Assembly (NCBI GenBank): GCA_002427745.1
Contig: DIYF01000169.1
Location: 42,757-73,030, forward strand
Source of the DNA: Roseivirga sp. UBA6061
GTDB lineage: Bacteria > Bacteroidota > Bacteroidia > Cytophagales > Cyclobacteriaceae
Reading direction: 5' to 3'
DNA: 30,274 nucleotides
The notes under the pieces are model-generated. The model did not search any database, was not told the origin of the DNA, and saw only the letters and a list, made by a program, of their open reading frames with translations. A program made the position numbers and the translations under genes. Position 1 is the stretch's first letter. Every line of letters starts with the position of its first letter. Below are positions 8,358-15,180 of the stretch, piece after piece.

Positions 8358-8837
8358 TTAAGCCTCCTGGTTATCGTTCTCTGACTTAAGTATCTTGTTG
8401 ATCACTTCAAAATACTCCGGTGTAATATCTTTACTGCTGACAACGTACTGACCGTTTCCAACCGGTTGTGCATTTCCAAATTTCACCTCTTTATCAAGTG
8501 AGTCCAGGGCACTGACAGATAAAAACAGACTGGTAGGCACTTCGTGATTTACTTCTTCTGCAAAGTACTTATCGTCATAAGGTACGGTATACAAATAGGT
8601 TTCAGGTGAAGATACTTTGTTGATCTTCACGCGGCCCACATCAATGCGTCTGTTAAACTGTTCCCAGAACAGACTGATACCCACTTCTACCTGATTTAAC
8701 GGAGCTTCCGGCCGGGGTTTCTTTTTTCCTGAAAACCTGAGTCCGAATACAACGATAGGATCTCCGATACCGGCACCTTCTATGATTACATCGTAATCAT
8801 CTTCGTCTTCTTGCTGTGGATTGGTTGGTTGTGACAT
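8358..8837 (-). CDS. Small acidic hypothetical protein co-encoded with the CHAT protein
   Basis: I do not recognise this 159-residue protein. It has no signal peptide or membrane helix. The N-terminus is strongly acidic and polar (QQEDEDDYDVIIE), then a Gly-rich hydrophobic segment GAGIGDPIVVFGLRFSG leads into a basic KKKPRP patch. The rest is predicted by eye to be mostly beta strands (NQVEVGISLFWEQF, TYLYTVPYDD, TSLFLSVSAL), with a helical end YFEVINKILKSE. Its stop is 8 nt before the CHAT gene start, so the two are almost certainly one transcript. It may be a cytoplasmic partner of the pair, but that is inference from position only. A minus-strand box TAATTTTG at 8881-8888 is a possible promoter. 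Confidence 0.8.
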   Translation of the reverse strand: MSQPTNPQQEDEDDYDVIIEGAGIGDPIVVFGLRFSGKKKPRPEAPLNQVEVGISLFWEQFNRRIDVGRVKINKVSSPETYLYTVPYDDKYFAEEVNHEVPTSLFLSVSALDSLDKEVKFGNAQPVGNGQYVVSSKDITPEYFEVINKILKSENDNQEA

Positions 8838-8880
8838 GTGTAATGGTTTTGATGAAAATAAAGTTTAATTGTAGGATAAT

Positions 8881-8888
8881 CAAAATTA
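8881..8888 (-). promoter_or_regulatory. Possible -7 box for the acidic protein / CHAT operon
   Basis: On the minus strand this reads TAATTTTG, an exact TAnnTTTG match, 44 nt before the start codon at 8837. No clear TTG element is visible at the -33 distance. The terminator at 8932-8968 just upstream would separate this transcript from the preceding gene, which makes an independent promoter here plausible. Confidence 0.35.
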
Positions 8889-8931
8889 ATAAGAAAATAC
8901 GGTGGATATTGATATAAATGAGCGGACCAGG

Positions 8932-8968
8932 CTCAAAAAGAGGGAGTCCTTTTTGCATAGAACTCCCT
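8932..8968 (-). terminator. Intrinsic terminator after the 165-residue protein gene
   Basis: Reading leftward, AGGGAGT (8968-8962) pairs with ACTCCCT (8947-8941), a 7-bp GC-containing stem, and is followed at once by CTTTTTGAG (8940-8932). The stem lies 8 nt past the TAA at 8978-8976, so it should end that transcript before the acidic-protein gene. Confidence 0.7.
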
Positions 8969-8975
8969 TTCATAA

Positions 8976-9473
8976 TTACACCAGAGGCCCTTGTACCTTT
9001 TGCAAGGTCATTTGTCCCTGAAGCAAGGTGAAAGGTACGAGTGCCACAGGGCCTCCTATAATGACTCCTGCCAACCTTAGAGAACTATTTTGCATATTGA
9101 TTTCTATTCTCGGAGCTGCGCCATCTGTGTATCTCATGACAATGGTCAGGGGAGTTCCTGCCAGACTGTCCGGGTCATCAAACAGGAAACCATATGCTTT
9201 GGGTATTGTCATTTCTCCCGTATAACCTAAGCCCGAAAGGTTACCCGAAAGTTTGAGAATTGATCTGCCGCTAAAGTCCATGTTACCCGTGATCTGAGTG
9301 GTTCCGGGAAGGGGCATTACAAAATTGAGACTACCGAAAAAAAAGTTGGGAGAGTTGGTAAGTGCCTTTTCCCGCTCTTCCTCACTGTTGAAAATGATTT
9401 CGTTGGCAAGAATTTCATGATACCGCTGAGTTGCCAGTTGCTCTAAAGTGTTTTGGTCATGTTGTGCTTCCAT
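8976..9473 (-). CDS. Small beta-rich hypothetical protein (165 aa)
   Basis: I cannot assign this protein to a family with confidence. It has no signal peptide or membrane helix. Residues 1-45 are helical and charged (LEQLATQRYHEILANEI). From about 48 onward it is a run of short alternating strands rich in Gly and Ser: FGSLNFVMPLPGTTQITG, MDFSGRSILKLSG, LSGLGYTGEMTIP, PLTIVMRYTDG, PRIEINMQNSSLRLAG, VALVPFTLLQGQMTLQKV. This suggests a small beta barrel or lipocalin/VapA-like fold, though that is only a visual resemblance. It has its own terminator (8932-8968), so it is probably a separate transcript from the CHAT pair, and it is divergent from the sigma factor across a 121-bp gap. Confidence 0.78.
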   Translation of the reverse strand: MEAQHDQNTLEQLATQRYHEILANEIIFNSEEEREKALTNSPNFFFGSLNFVMPLPGTTQITGNMDFSGRSILKLSGNLSGLGYTGEMTIPKAYGFLFDDPDSLAGTPLTIVMRYTDGAAPRIEINMQNSSLRLAGVIIGGPVALVPFTLLQGQMTLQKVQGPLV

Positions 9474-9594
9474 TCATCTGTGGTTAAAGTTTTGGAAATA
9501 CTGATTTGCGGGTTAATACTGTATGATGAATGGAGGTTACCTTGTCAGTTGAAAAAATTTCTACATTAGTGCTCGCTTGAGTTGAAGTGCTTCA

Positions 9595-10161
9595 ATGCAG
9601 TTAAAGGATCAGGACTACTTACAGGGGCTGAAAGATGCCGATAATGCTGTGTTGCGACAGCTTTACGATAAATTTCTGCCGCCAGTGGTAAGACTGGTAG
9701 AAAGCAATAGTGGTAGCCGTGACGATGCTCTTGATATTTTTCAGGAAGCCGTAATGGTCTTGTATCGGAAAGTAAGGCAAAGCGATTTTCAACTTACCTC
9801 AGCACTTTCTACCTATATCTATGCTATCTGCCGCAATCACTGGATGAAAAGACTGAATAAAAAGTCGTTCTCAGAGGTATCTATTAAGGATGATGCGGTA
9901 TATAAGAGTGAAGAGGATTTTATGCAGGAGATGGAAGCCCAGGAAAAATACAGACTGTTCAGAGCCAAACTGATGAAATTAGGTGATGACTGCCGCAGAA
10001 TTCTGGAGCTGTTCTTTAAGGGGGTGACTATGGAGAAGATTGCCGATCAGTGTGGTTTGAGTAGTATAGGCTATGCTAAAAAGAGAAAGTTTCAGTGTAA
10101 GGAGCAGTTGCTGTCAATGATCAAAGCTGATGCGAAATATGAAGAGTTAAAGTATCAATGA
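9595..10161 (+). CDS. ECF-type RNA polymerase sigma factor
   Basis: This 188-residue sigma-70 family protein has ECF layout. Region 2 covers about 20-85 (YDKFLPPVVRLVE, DALDIFQEAVMVLYRKV, TYIYAICRNHWMKRL) and directs -10 recognition and core binding. Region 4 covers about 120-175 (DDCRRILELFFKGVTMEKIADQCG followed by SIGYAKKRKFQCKEQL), a helix-turn-helix for -35 recognition. There is no region 3. It overlaps the next gene by 4 nt (ATGA at 10158-10161). That gene encodes a membrane protein of anti-sigma layout, so activity is likely controlled by release from it. It is divergent from the small beta-rich protein and CHAT genes, which are candidate targets. No TAnnTTTG box was found in the 121-bp intergenic region, which would fit recognition by an alternative sigma such as this one. 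Confidence 0.93.
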   Translation: MQLKDQDYLQGLKDADNAVLRQLYDKFLPPVVRLVESNSGSRDDALDIFQEAVMVLYRKVRQSDFQLTSALSTYIYAICRNHWMKRLNKKSFSEVSIKDDAVYKSEEDFMQEMEAQEKYRLFRAKLMKLGDDCRRILELFFKGVTMEKIADQCGLSSIGYAKKRKFQCKEQLLSMIKADAKYEELKYQ

Positions 10162-10898
10162 ATCACGACCAGGAGACATATGAGCTGATAGAGCGTTACC
10201 TGCAGAATGACCTGGAGGGTGATGAACTGATGCGTTTCGAGCAGGCCATGAAGGAAGATGAGACTCTGGCCAGGGAAGTAGCGCTGCAGCGATCTGTACA
10301 GACCTTGTTGGGTGAGGAGGATGTCGTGGCACTTGATCAGCAACTGACCGAACTGAGGAAAGACTATACCGCAGAAACCCCGAAGCTGCTGCCCTTCCGC
10401 AAACTCTGGTTTGCCGCAGCGGCCGTGTTGGTACTGGCCATTGCCTATATTGGTTTTTTCATGCAGGCAGATCCGCTTTCGGGAGAGGAGGCTTTTACGG
10501 CATACTTTGAACCTTACCCGGCAGACAATGCGGTGAGGTCGGAGGGCGATTCACTGAAGCTGAGCCAAATGGCACAAGGGCTGGAAGCCTACGAGCGGGC
10601 CGATTACCGGGAGGCTATGGAATCACTTCGACCGCTGCTGAGAGAAAGTATCAGAGCACGGTTTTATTATGGAGTATCTCAAATGGCCATAGGAGAAACA
10701 AACAGAGCTATTGCCATCTTAACCGAAATGGGCAATGAGAATTCTGTCTACGAAGATCCGGCAGCCTGGTACTGCGCCCTGGGATTCTTAAAACTCGGAG
10801 AAAAGGAGCGTGCTGTCAATTTACTGGAAAGAATGGTGGAAGTAGCTAAAGGGAAGTACAGGAACCTGGCCATAGAACTGCTAAAGAAACTCAAATAG
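10158..10898 (+). CDS. Membrane anti-sigma-like protein with C-terminal TPR region
   Basis: Residues 1-75 are a soluble helical segment of anti-sigma type (ELIERYLQNDLEGDELMRFE, then LAREVALQRSVQTLL). Residues 83-102 form a single membrane helix (LWFAAAAVLVLAIAYIGFFM). Residues about 110-246 are tetratricopeptide-like helix pairs (GLEAYERADYREAMESLRPL, FYYGVSQMAIGETNRAIAIL, ALGFLKLGEKERAVNLLERM) expected to lie in the periplasm. Coupling to the sigma gene by a 4-nt overlap, together with the topology, supports a role as its regulator. The TPR region could sense a periplasmic partner, possibly the TPR part of the nearby CHAT protein. No zinc-binding HxxxCxxC motif is present. The anti-sigma role is inferred, not proven. 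Confidence 0.85.
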   Translation: MNHDQETYELIERYLQNDLEGDELMRFEQAMKEDETLAREVALQRSVQTLLGEEDVVALDQQLTELRKDYTAETPKLLPFRKLWFAAAAVLVLAIAYIGFFMQADPLSGEEAFTAYFEPYPADNAVRSEGDSLKLSQMAQGLEAYERADYREAMESLRPLLRESIRARFYYGVSQMAIGETNRAIAILTEMGNENSVYEDPAAWYCALGFLKLGEKERAVNLLERMVEVAKGKYRNLAIELLKKLK

Positions 10899-10982
10899 GC
10901 AGAATCAATGAAAGAATCCACTTTTTTGATCGCAGTTACAGAATCGGGGAACTTTACCTGAGATTTAGAGTTATTTCGTGAG

Positions 10983-11900
10983 ATGAGATTTTTTTTCAGC
11001 CTCCTGACGCTACTTACCACAGCTCAGCTAAGCGCCCAGAACTTTGACTGGTGGGACAACCTGCACAACTATCCGGCAGCAGCCGGAAATGATCGCGATC
11101 GTTACATCAGTATTTCTCCCGGCTACATGGGCCCCAATGCCCTCCGTGTGCCGGTATTGCGCAATGGTAAAATTGACAATGAACTGTGGTCAGAGACTAC
11201 CTTTGAATATCATACAGGCAATGGAGATCGCACGCTCAATATCTGGTCTGAATTTAATATTCCCCTGGCTAAGGATAAGGCACTACTATACGTACAGAGT
11301 ATTCCCTGGGAAATATGGGAGACTACGGAAGCCTTAAGAGATGAGCGCAGGGCACAGGGCAGGAGTGCCAATGGCTGGAATACAGGTGATACGGCATTCG
11401 GAGTGATCTTACGCATCGCCAACGAAGAGACTTCAAGATGGCCTAATATTACCTTCAGAGCACATTCCAAGACGACTACCGGAGGTAATATTTCCAATGC
11501 CCGTTTTACAGATGGGAGTATGTTTTTCTGGGAGGCCACTACCAGTAAAACGATTGTCAGCACTGATGAAAGCAGTTTGCTGATCAAGGGAATGCTGGGG
11601 TTTTATACCTGGCAGACGAATAAGAATTTCCTGCCCAACGGATCGGATTTCTTCCAGAACGATGCAGGTACTTATGGTGTGGGAGTAGAGTACACGCGGG
11701 GCAAGTGGTTTTTCGGCAGCGATGTGTCGGGTTACCATGGCTACATTCAAAACAGAGATACTCCGGCTTTTTTTCGAAACCAGATTTCCTACCGCTTCAA
11801 GCACATAGCTCTTTATTCCAATCTCAACTTCTCTTTGAATTCCTGGGGCTGGAACACCTTTACCATAGGCTATCGCCACTTCTTTAAGACGATTGAGTAG
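10983..11900 (+). CDS. Exported hypothetical protein, possibly outer-membrane beta barrel
   Basis: The 305-residue product starts with a signal peptide (MRFFFSLLTLLTTAQLSAQ). The mature part is rich in aromatic residues and alternating strands (RTLNIWSEFNIPL, ALLYVQSIPWEIW, TYGVGVEYTRGKWFFGSD, NQISYRFKHIALYSNLNFSL, WNTFTIGYRHFF). This pattern is common in outer-membrane barrels, and a porin-like or DUF-type outer membrane protein is the best guess. It lies 84 nt after the anti-sigma gene on the same strand. It may belong to the same regulon, but the gap leaves room for its own promoter. I do not recognise a named family. Confidence 0.82.
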   Translation: MRFFFSLLTLLTTAQLSAQNFDWWDNLHNYPAAAGNDRDRYISISPGYMGPNALRVPVLRNGKIDNELWSETTFEYHTGNGDRTLNIWSEFNIPLAKDKALLYVQSIPWEIWETTEALRDERRAQGRSANGWNTGDTAFGVILRIANEETSRWPNITFRAHSKTTTGGNISNARFTDGSMFFWEATTSKTIVSTDESSLLIKGMLGFYTWQTNKNFLPNGSDFFQNDAGTYGVGVEYTRGKWFFGSDVSGYHGYIQNRDTPAFFRNQISYRFKHIALYSNLNFSLNSWGWNTFTIGYRHFFKTIE

Positions 11901-11959
11901 GAGCAGGGGAGCCCTCGCCCGGCTTTAGCTTCAGAGGTAAAAAGTAGGACATACAATCA

Positions 11960-12040
11960 TACTTCTTACTTACTTCCTACCCCATACCCCATACCTCCTA
12001 CCTCTTACTTCCTACTTCCTACCTCATACCTCTTACTTCC
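11960..12040. repeat. Heptamer tandem repeat array, unit TACYYCN
   Basis: From 11971 to 12040 there are ten exact-length 7-bp units, each starting TAC (TACTTCC, TACCCCA, TACCTCC, TACCTCT, TACTTCC and so on). Degenerate units lie on the left from 11960. The plus strand is almost purely pyrimidine plus A. The array has no stop-free frame of note and lies between the exported-protein gene and the PadR operon. Confidence 0.85.
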
Positions 12041-12106
12041 TGTTCCCACGTACCCCTGCTACCTGCCTGCTTATGCTGCCCATCCCTGTGCAAACCAGCT
12101 TCGTAC

Positions 12107-12137
12107 TTGCATCACGTATAAATTACCTATATATTTA
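12107..12137 (+). promoter_or_regulatory. Promoter of the PadR-permease operon
   Basis: TTG at 12107-12109 and TATATTTA at 12130-12137 are 20 bp apart. The second is one base off the TAnnTTTG consensus. Transcription would start near 12142-12145, leaving about 12-15 nt before the ATG at 12157. The box overlaps the left arm of the inverted repeat at 12127-12153. Confidence 0.45.
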
Positions 12138-12153
12138 ATTTTCTTATATATAG
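12127..12153. promoter_or_regulatory. Inverted-repeat operator, probably for PadR
   Basis: CTATATAT (12127-12134) and ATATATAG (12146-12153) form a perfect 8-bp inverted repeat with 11-bp spacing, ending 3 nt before the PadR start codon. The centres are about two helical turns apart, fitting a dimeric winged-helix repressor. The left arm covers the presumed -7 box, so binding would block initiation and give autorepression. Confidence 0.6.
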
Positions 12154-12156
12154 ATT

Positions 12157-12480
12157 ATGTACTCAAAAGAACTAATCAGAGGGACCCTCAGGACCATCGT
12201 ATTAAAGCTTTTAAGCGAAAACGGAAGGATGTACGGTTATGAGATTACTCAGAAAGTGAAGGAGCTGTCCTCAGATGAGATCAGTCTCACCTTCGGTGCC
12301 TTGTACCCTACTCTGCATAAACTGGAGAAGGAAGGTGCGGTGACAACCACTTCCGAGGTAGTAGATCACAGAACCAGAAAGTACTATGCACTCACTCCCA
12401 AAGGTGATGCTACCGCCAGGGTAAAGATTGCCGAGTACTTTGCTTTCTCAAAAACCATGCATCTGATCATGTCCAGTTAA
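12157..12480 (+). CDS. PadR-family transcriptional regulator
   Basis: This 107-residue protein is the short PadR type: an N-terminal winged helix (LIRGTLRTIVLKLLSENG, MYGYEITQKVKELS, FGALYPTLHKLEKEG) with wing residues HRTRKYYALTPKG, and a short C-terminal helix for dimerisation. PadR proteins are mostly repressors that respond to small molecules. The inverted repeat directly upstream suggests it represses its own operon, which includes the two permeases starting 72 nt downstream. PadR plus large FtsX/MacB permeases is a recurring arrangement in Bacteroidota. Confidence 0.93.
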   Translation: MYSKELIRGTLRTIVLKLLSENGRMYGYEITQKVKELSSDEISLTFGALYPTLHKLEKEGAVTTTSEVVDHRTRKYYALTPKGDATARVKIAEYFAFSKTMHLIMSS

Positions 12481-12552
12481 GTGCTTGTCCAGGGCAGATG
12501 ATACTCTCTGCCTTCAGGCCCAATTTTTTGTCAAAAACAAACAACACCTCAT

Positions 12553-15180
12553 ATGCTTACCAAAGACCAGGTTTATCATATCCGCAGAGTCGTTCAGCAA
12601 AGACGGCTCAGGAGCTTTATGCTGGAAGAAGAAGTGGTTGACTTTGTTTCCTGTGCTGTTGACGATCGCCTGAAGGCAGGTGAGCCTTTCGACTCGGCAT
12701 TGACGGCCGTTTTGAAAGACCTGGATACCGACCACATTAAAAGAGTACATAGAAGTAACCTCATCATTAAAAAACACGGCAGTATGGATCTCTTAAAGAA
12801 TTACCTGCTAATCTCTCAAAGAAACCTTGTCAAACACAGGATTAATTCAGCCGTGAATATGGCCGGACTGCTCCTGGCATTGGTGTCTGTATTGATTATC
12901 GGGCTGTATGTAAGCAATGAACTTTCTTATGATCGTTCTTTTCCCGATGCAGAAAATGTGTATCGGGTGAATGGTACTTCCTATATGGGAGATGTACCTA
13001 GTTCTTCAAATTATGTTTCTCCCTTGCTGATTGATGCCATGTTGCAGGAGATTCCGGAGGTAGCCTATGCTGCTTCAGGCCTCTCCATGTATACCAACAA
13101 GCCTTTGAAAATCCTGGATCAGGCCTATTATGATGTGAGGATTGATTACTTCAGGAAAGATGTCTTTGACATTTTCGGCCTTGAGGTATTGGCCGGTGAT
13201 CTGGATGGTACCTATGATCAGCCTTACGGACTCATGATCTCTGAGAGTTTTGCCCAACGGGTTTTTGGTGAGAAAAACCCTGTCAATGAAACGATAGAGG
13301 CAGAGCTGAGAGGGAAACAAGTGGTTTTTACCATTGGTGGTGTGTTTAGAGACAAACCACAAAACAGCCACCTGCAGTATGGGAGAAACCAGATGAACGT
13401 GATTGCTTCGCATAAGGCCTGGGAACAGATTGGTGGTTATAAAGGGGCCTGGAACTCAACGCATATGCCGGCTTACGTGAAGCTCAAACCGGGTAGCACC
13501 AGGGCAGAGGTAGACGAAAAACTCAGTGCTTTACTTAAGCGCAGAGCGGGAGAAGATATTTTCTATGAGCACTATTTACAACCCGTCCGGGATATTCACC
13601 TGAATACACTGGGATTGCCCACTTCATCGGTGGGGGACTATAAGCAGGTACTTACCTTTATGCTCATAGGGGTGCTGATTCTGATAATTGCCTGCATCAA
13701 CTACATCAATCTGACCACTGCCAGGGTCACAATCAGAATGAAGGAAGTAGGGATCAGAAAAGTGCTGGGTGCCGGCAAGGGACAGTTCCTGTATCAGTTT
13801 ATCACAGAAGCATTTCTGCTTACACTGGCAGCCATGCTTGTTGCTTTTGGTCTGGTGGCACTTTCTCTCGACCTTATCAACAGTACTTTTGATCTGAATC
13901 TCTCCCTGGCTCTCTTTAACGATGGTGTTTTACCGGTAGGCATGTTGTTTATCCTGTTGTTGATCAGCTTTCTGTCAGGAGGTTATCCTGGCTTTTACCT
14001 CTCCGGAATCGGCTCTACTCAATTGTTAAAGTCAAAACTGAACGTAGGCAGGCGAAAATTCTCTGTTCGCAAGCTGTTGGTCGTATTTCAGTTTGGTATT
14101 TCTGCGGCCATTGTGGCCTGTACTATCATTGTACTGACTCAATTGAATTTTCTGAGAGAAAGCGATCTGGGCTATGATGAGGAGAGCATTGTTTACATAC
14201 CCATTCCCGGCTCACAGATTAAGGAGAAAGGGCCTGTACTCAAGGAAGGCCTGAATCAACTGGCCATTGTGAAATCCACTGCCCTGAGCCAGGGCTCTCT
14301 GGCCAAAGGAAATTTCTCCGGAAACCGCATAAGCATAGGTAACGATGAGGGGAGTATGCAGCGGATTATGCCGGTAGACTTTGAGTTCAACACCATGATG
14401 GGGATAGAACTTGCTGAGGGGAGGTGGTTTGACAAGAATATGGCCACTGATATGGAATATGGCTTTGTGGTAAACGAAGCCTTTCTTAAGTACTTCAATC
14501 TTGAAAATCCAATCGGGACCAAAATATCCCGAAACGAGCAAAAGGGAGAAATTATAGGAGTGGCCAGAGATTTTCACTGGAAGTCAATGCATAACGAAAT
14601 TGAGCCCCTGGTCATGTTCATGCAGAAAGACTATGCCAACCGTTACGGTCATCTGGTTGTGAAACTCCAGCCTGGAAATCTCAGGCAAGCACACGATCAG
14701 TTGGAGGATGTCTGGCATCAGGTTTTTGGTGACAGGCCTTTTGAGTGGGAATTTCTGGATGAGCAGTTGGCCATGGCCTATCGGAAAGATGAAATATTTG
14801 GCGATATATTTTCCAGCTTTTCTGCTATTACGATCATTATTTCCTGTTTGGGGCTGCTGGGGCTGGTTTCCTTTTCTGTCGAGCGCAGGTTGCGTGAAAT
14901 TGGTGTGAGAAAGGTGTTGGGCGCCTCCATAAGCAGTATTCTGTTACTCGTTTCCAAAGACTTCTCCAGGTTGGTTTTGACAGGCTTTGCCCTGTCTGTT
15001 CCTGCGGCCTATTTCTTTATGGATCAATGGCTACAGGGCTTCAAGTACAGAATTGATTTAGGCTTTATGCCGTTCGCGGTTACCTGTTTGGTGGTGGTGT
15101 TAATTGCCTGGGGTTCAGTGAGCTGGATTTCTCTTAGGGCCGCAAAAGCTAATCCCGTTGACTCTTTGAGATCCGAATGA
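12553..15180 (+). CDS. MacB/FtsX-type ABC permease with N-terminal prefix domain (first copy)
   Basis: The 875-residue product has a cytoplasmic helical prefix (about 1-75, MLTKDQVYHIRRVVQQRRL) of the kind found on permeases next to PadR genes. A first membrane helix lies near 95-117 (NMAGLLLALVSVLIIGLYV). Two MacB-like periplasmic domains (about 120-350 and 560-710) alternate with FtsX-like four-helix permease units (ILIIACINYINLTTARV, then GIRKVLGAGKGQFLYQF; later SCLGLLGLVSFSVERRLREIGVRKVLGAS). It ends FRAAKANPVDSLRSE-like, typical of the family. MacB-type transporters drive periplasmic machinery or peptide and drug export with an ATPase. No ATPase gene is encoded in this window, so the partner must lie elsewhere. 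Its stop overlaps the next permease start (ATGA). Confidence 0.94.
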   Translation: MLTKDQVYHIRRVVQQRRLRSFMLEEEVVDFVSCAVDDRLKAGEPFDSALTAVLKDLDTDHIKRVHRSNLIIKKHGSMDLLKNYLLISQRNLVKHRINSAVNMAGLLLALVSVLIIGLYVSNELSYDRSFPDAENVYRVNGTSYMGDVPSSSNYVSPLLIDAMLQEIPEVAYAASGLSMYTNKPLKILDQAYYDVRIDYFRKDVFDIFGLEVLAGDLDGTYDQPYGLMISESFAQRVFGEKNPVNETIEAELRGKQVVFTIGGVFRDKPQNSHLQYGRNQMNVIASHKAWEQIGGYKGAWNSTHMPAYVKLKPGSTRAEVDEKLSALLKRRAGEDIFYEHYLQPVRDIHLNTLGLPTSSVGDYKQVLTFMLIGVLILIIACINYINLTTARVTIRMKEVGIRKVLGAGKGQFLYQFITEAFLLTLAAMLVAFGLVALSLDLINSTFDLNLSLALFNDGVLPVGMLFILLLISFLSGGYPGFYLSGIGSTQLLKSKLNVGRRKFSVRKLLVVFQFGISAAIVACTIIVLTQLNFLRESDLGYDEESIVYIPIPGSQIKEKGPVLKEGLNQLAIVKSTALSQGSLAKGNFSGNRISIGNDEGSMQRIMPVDFEFNTMMGIELAEGRWFDKNMATDMEYGFVVNEAFLKYFNLENPIGTKISRNEQKGEIIGVARDFHWKSMHNEIEPLVMFMQKDYANRYGHLVVKLQPGNLRQAHDQLEDVWHQVFGDRPFEWEFLDEQLAMAYRKDEIFGDIFSSFSAITIIISCLGLLGLVSFSVERRLREIGVRKVLGASISSILLLVSKDFSRLVLTGFALSVPAAYFFMDQWLQGFKYRIDLGFMPFAVTCLVVVLIAWGSVSWISLRAAKANPVDSLRSE

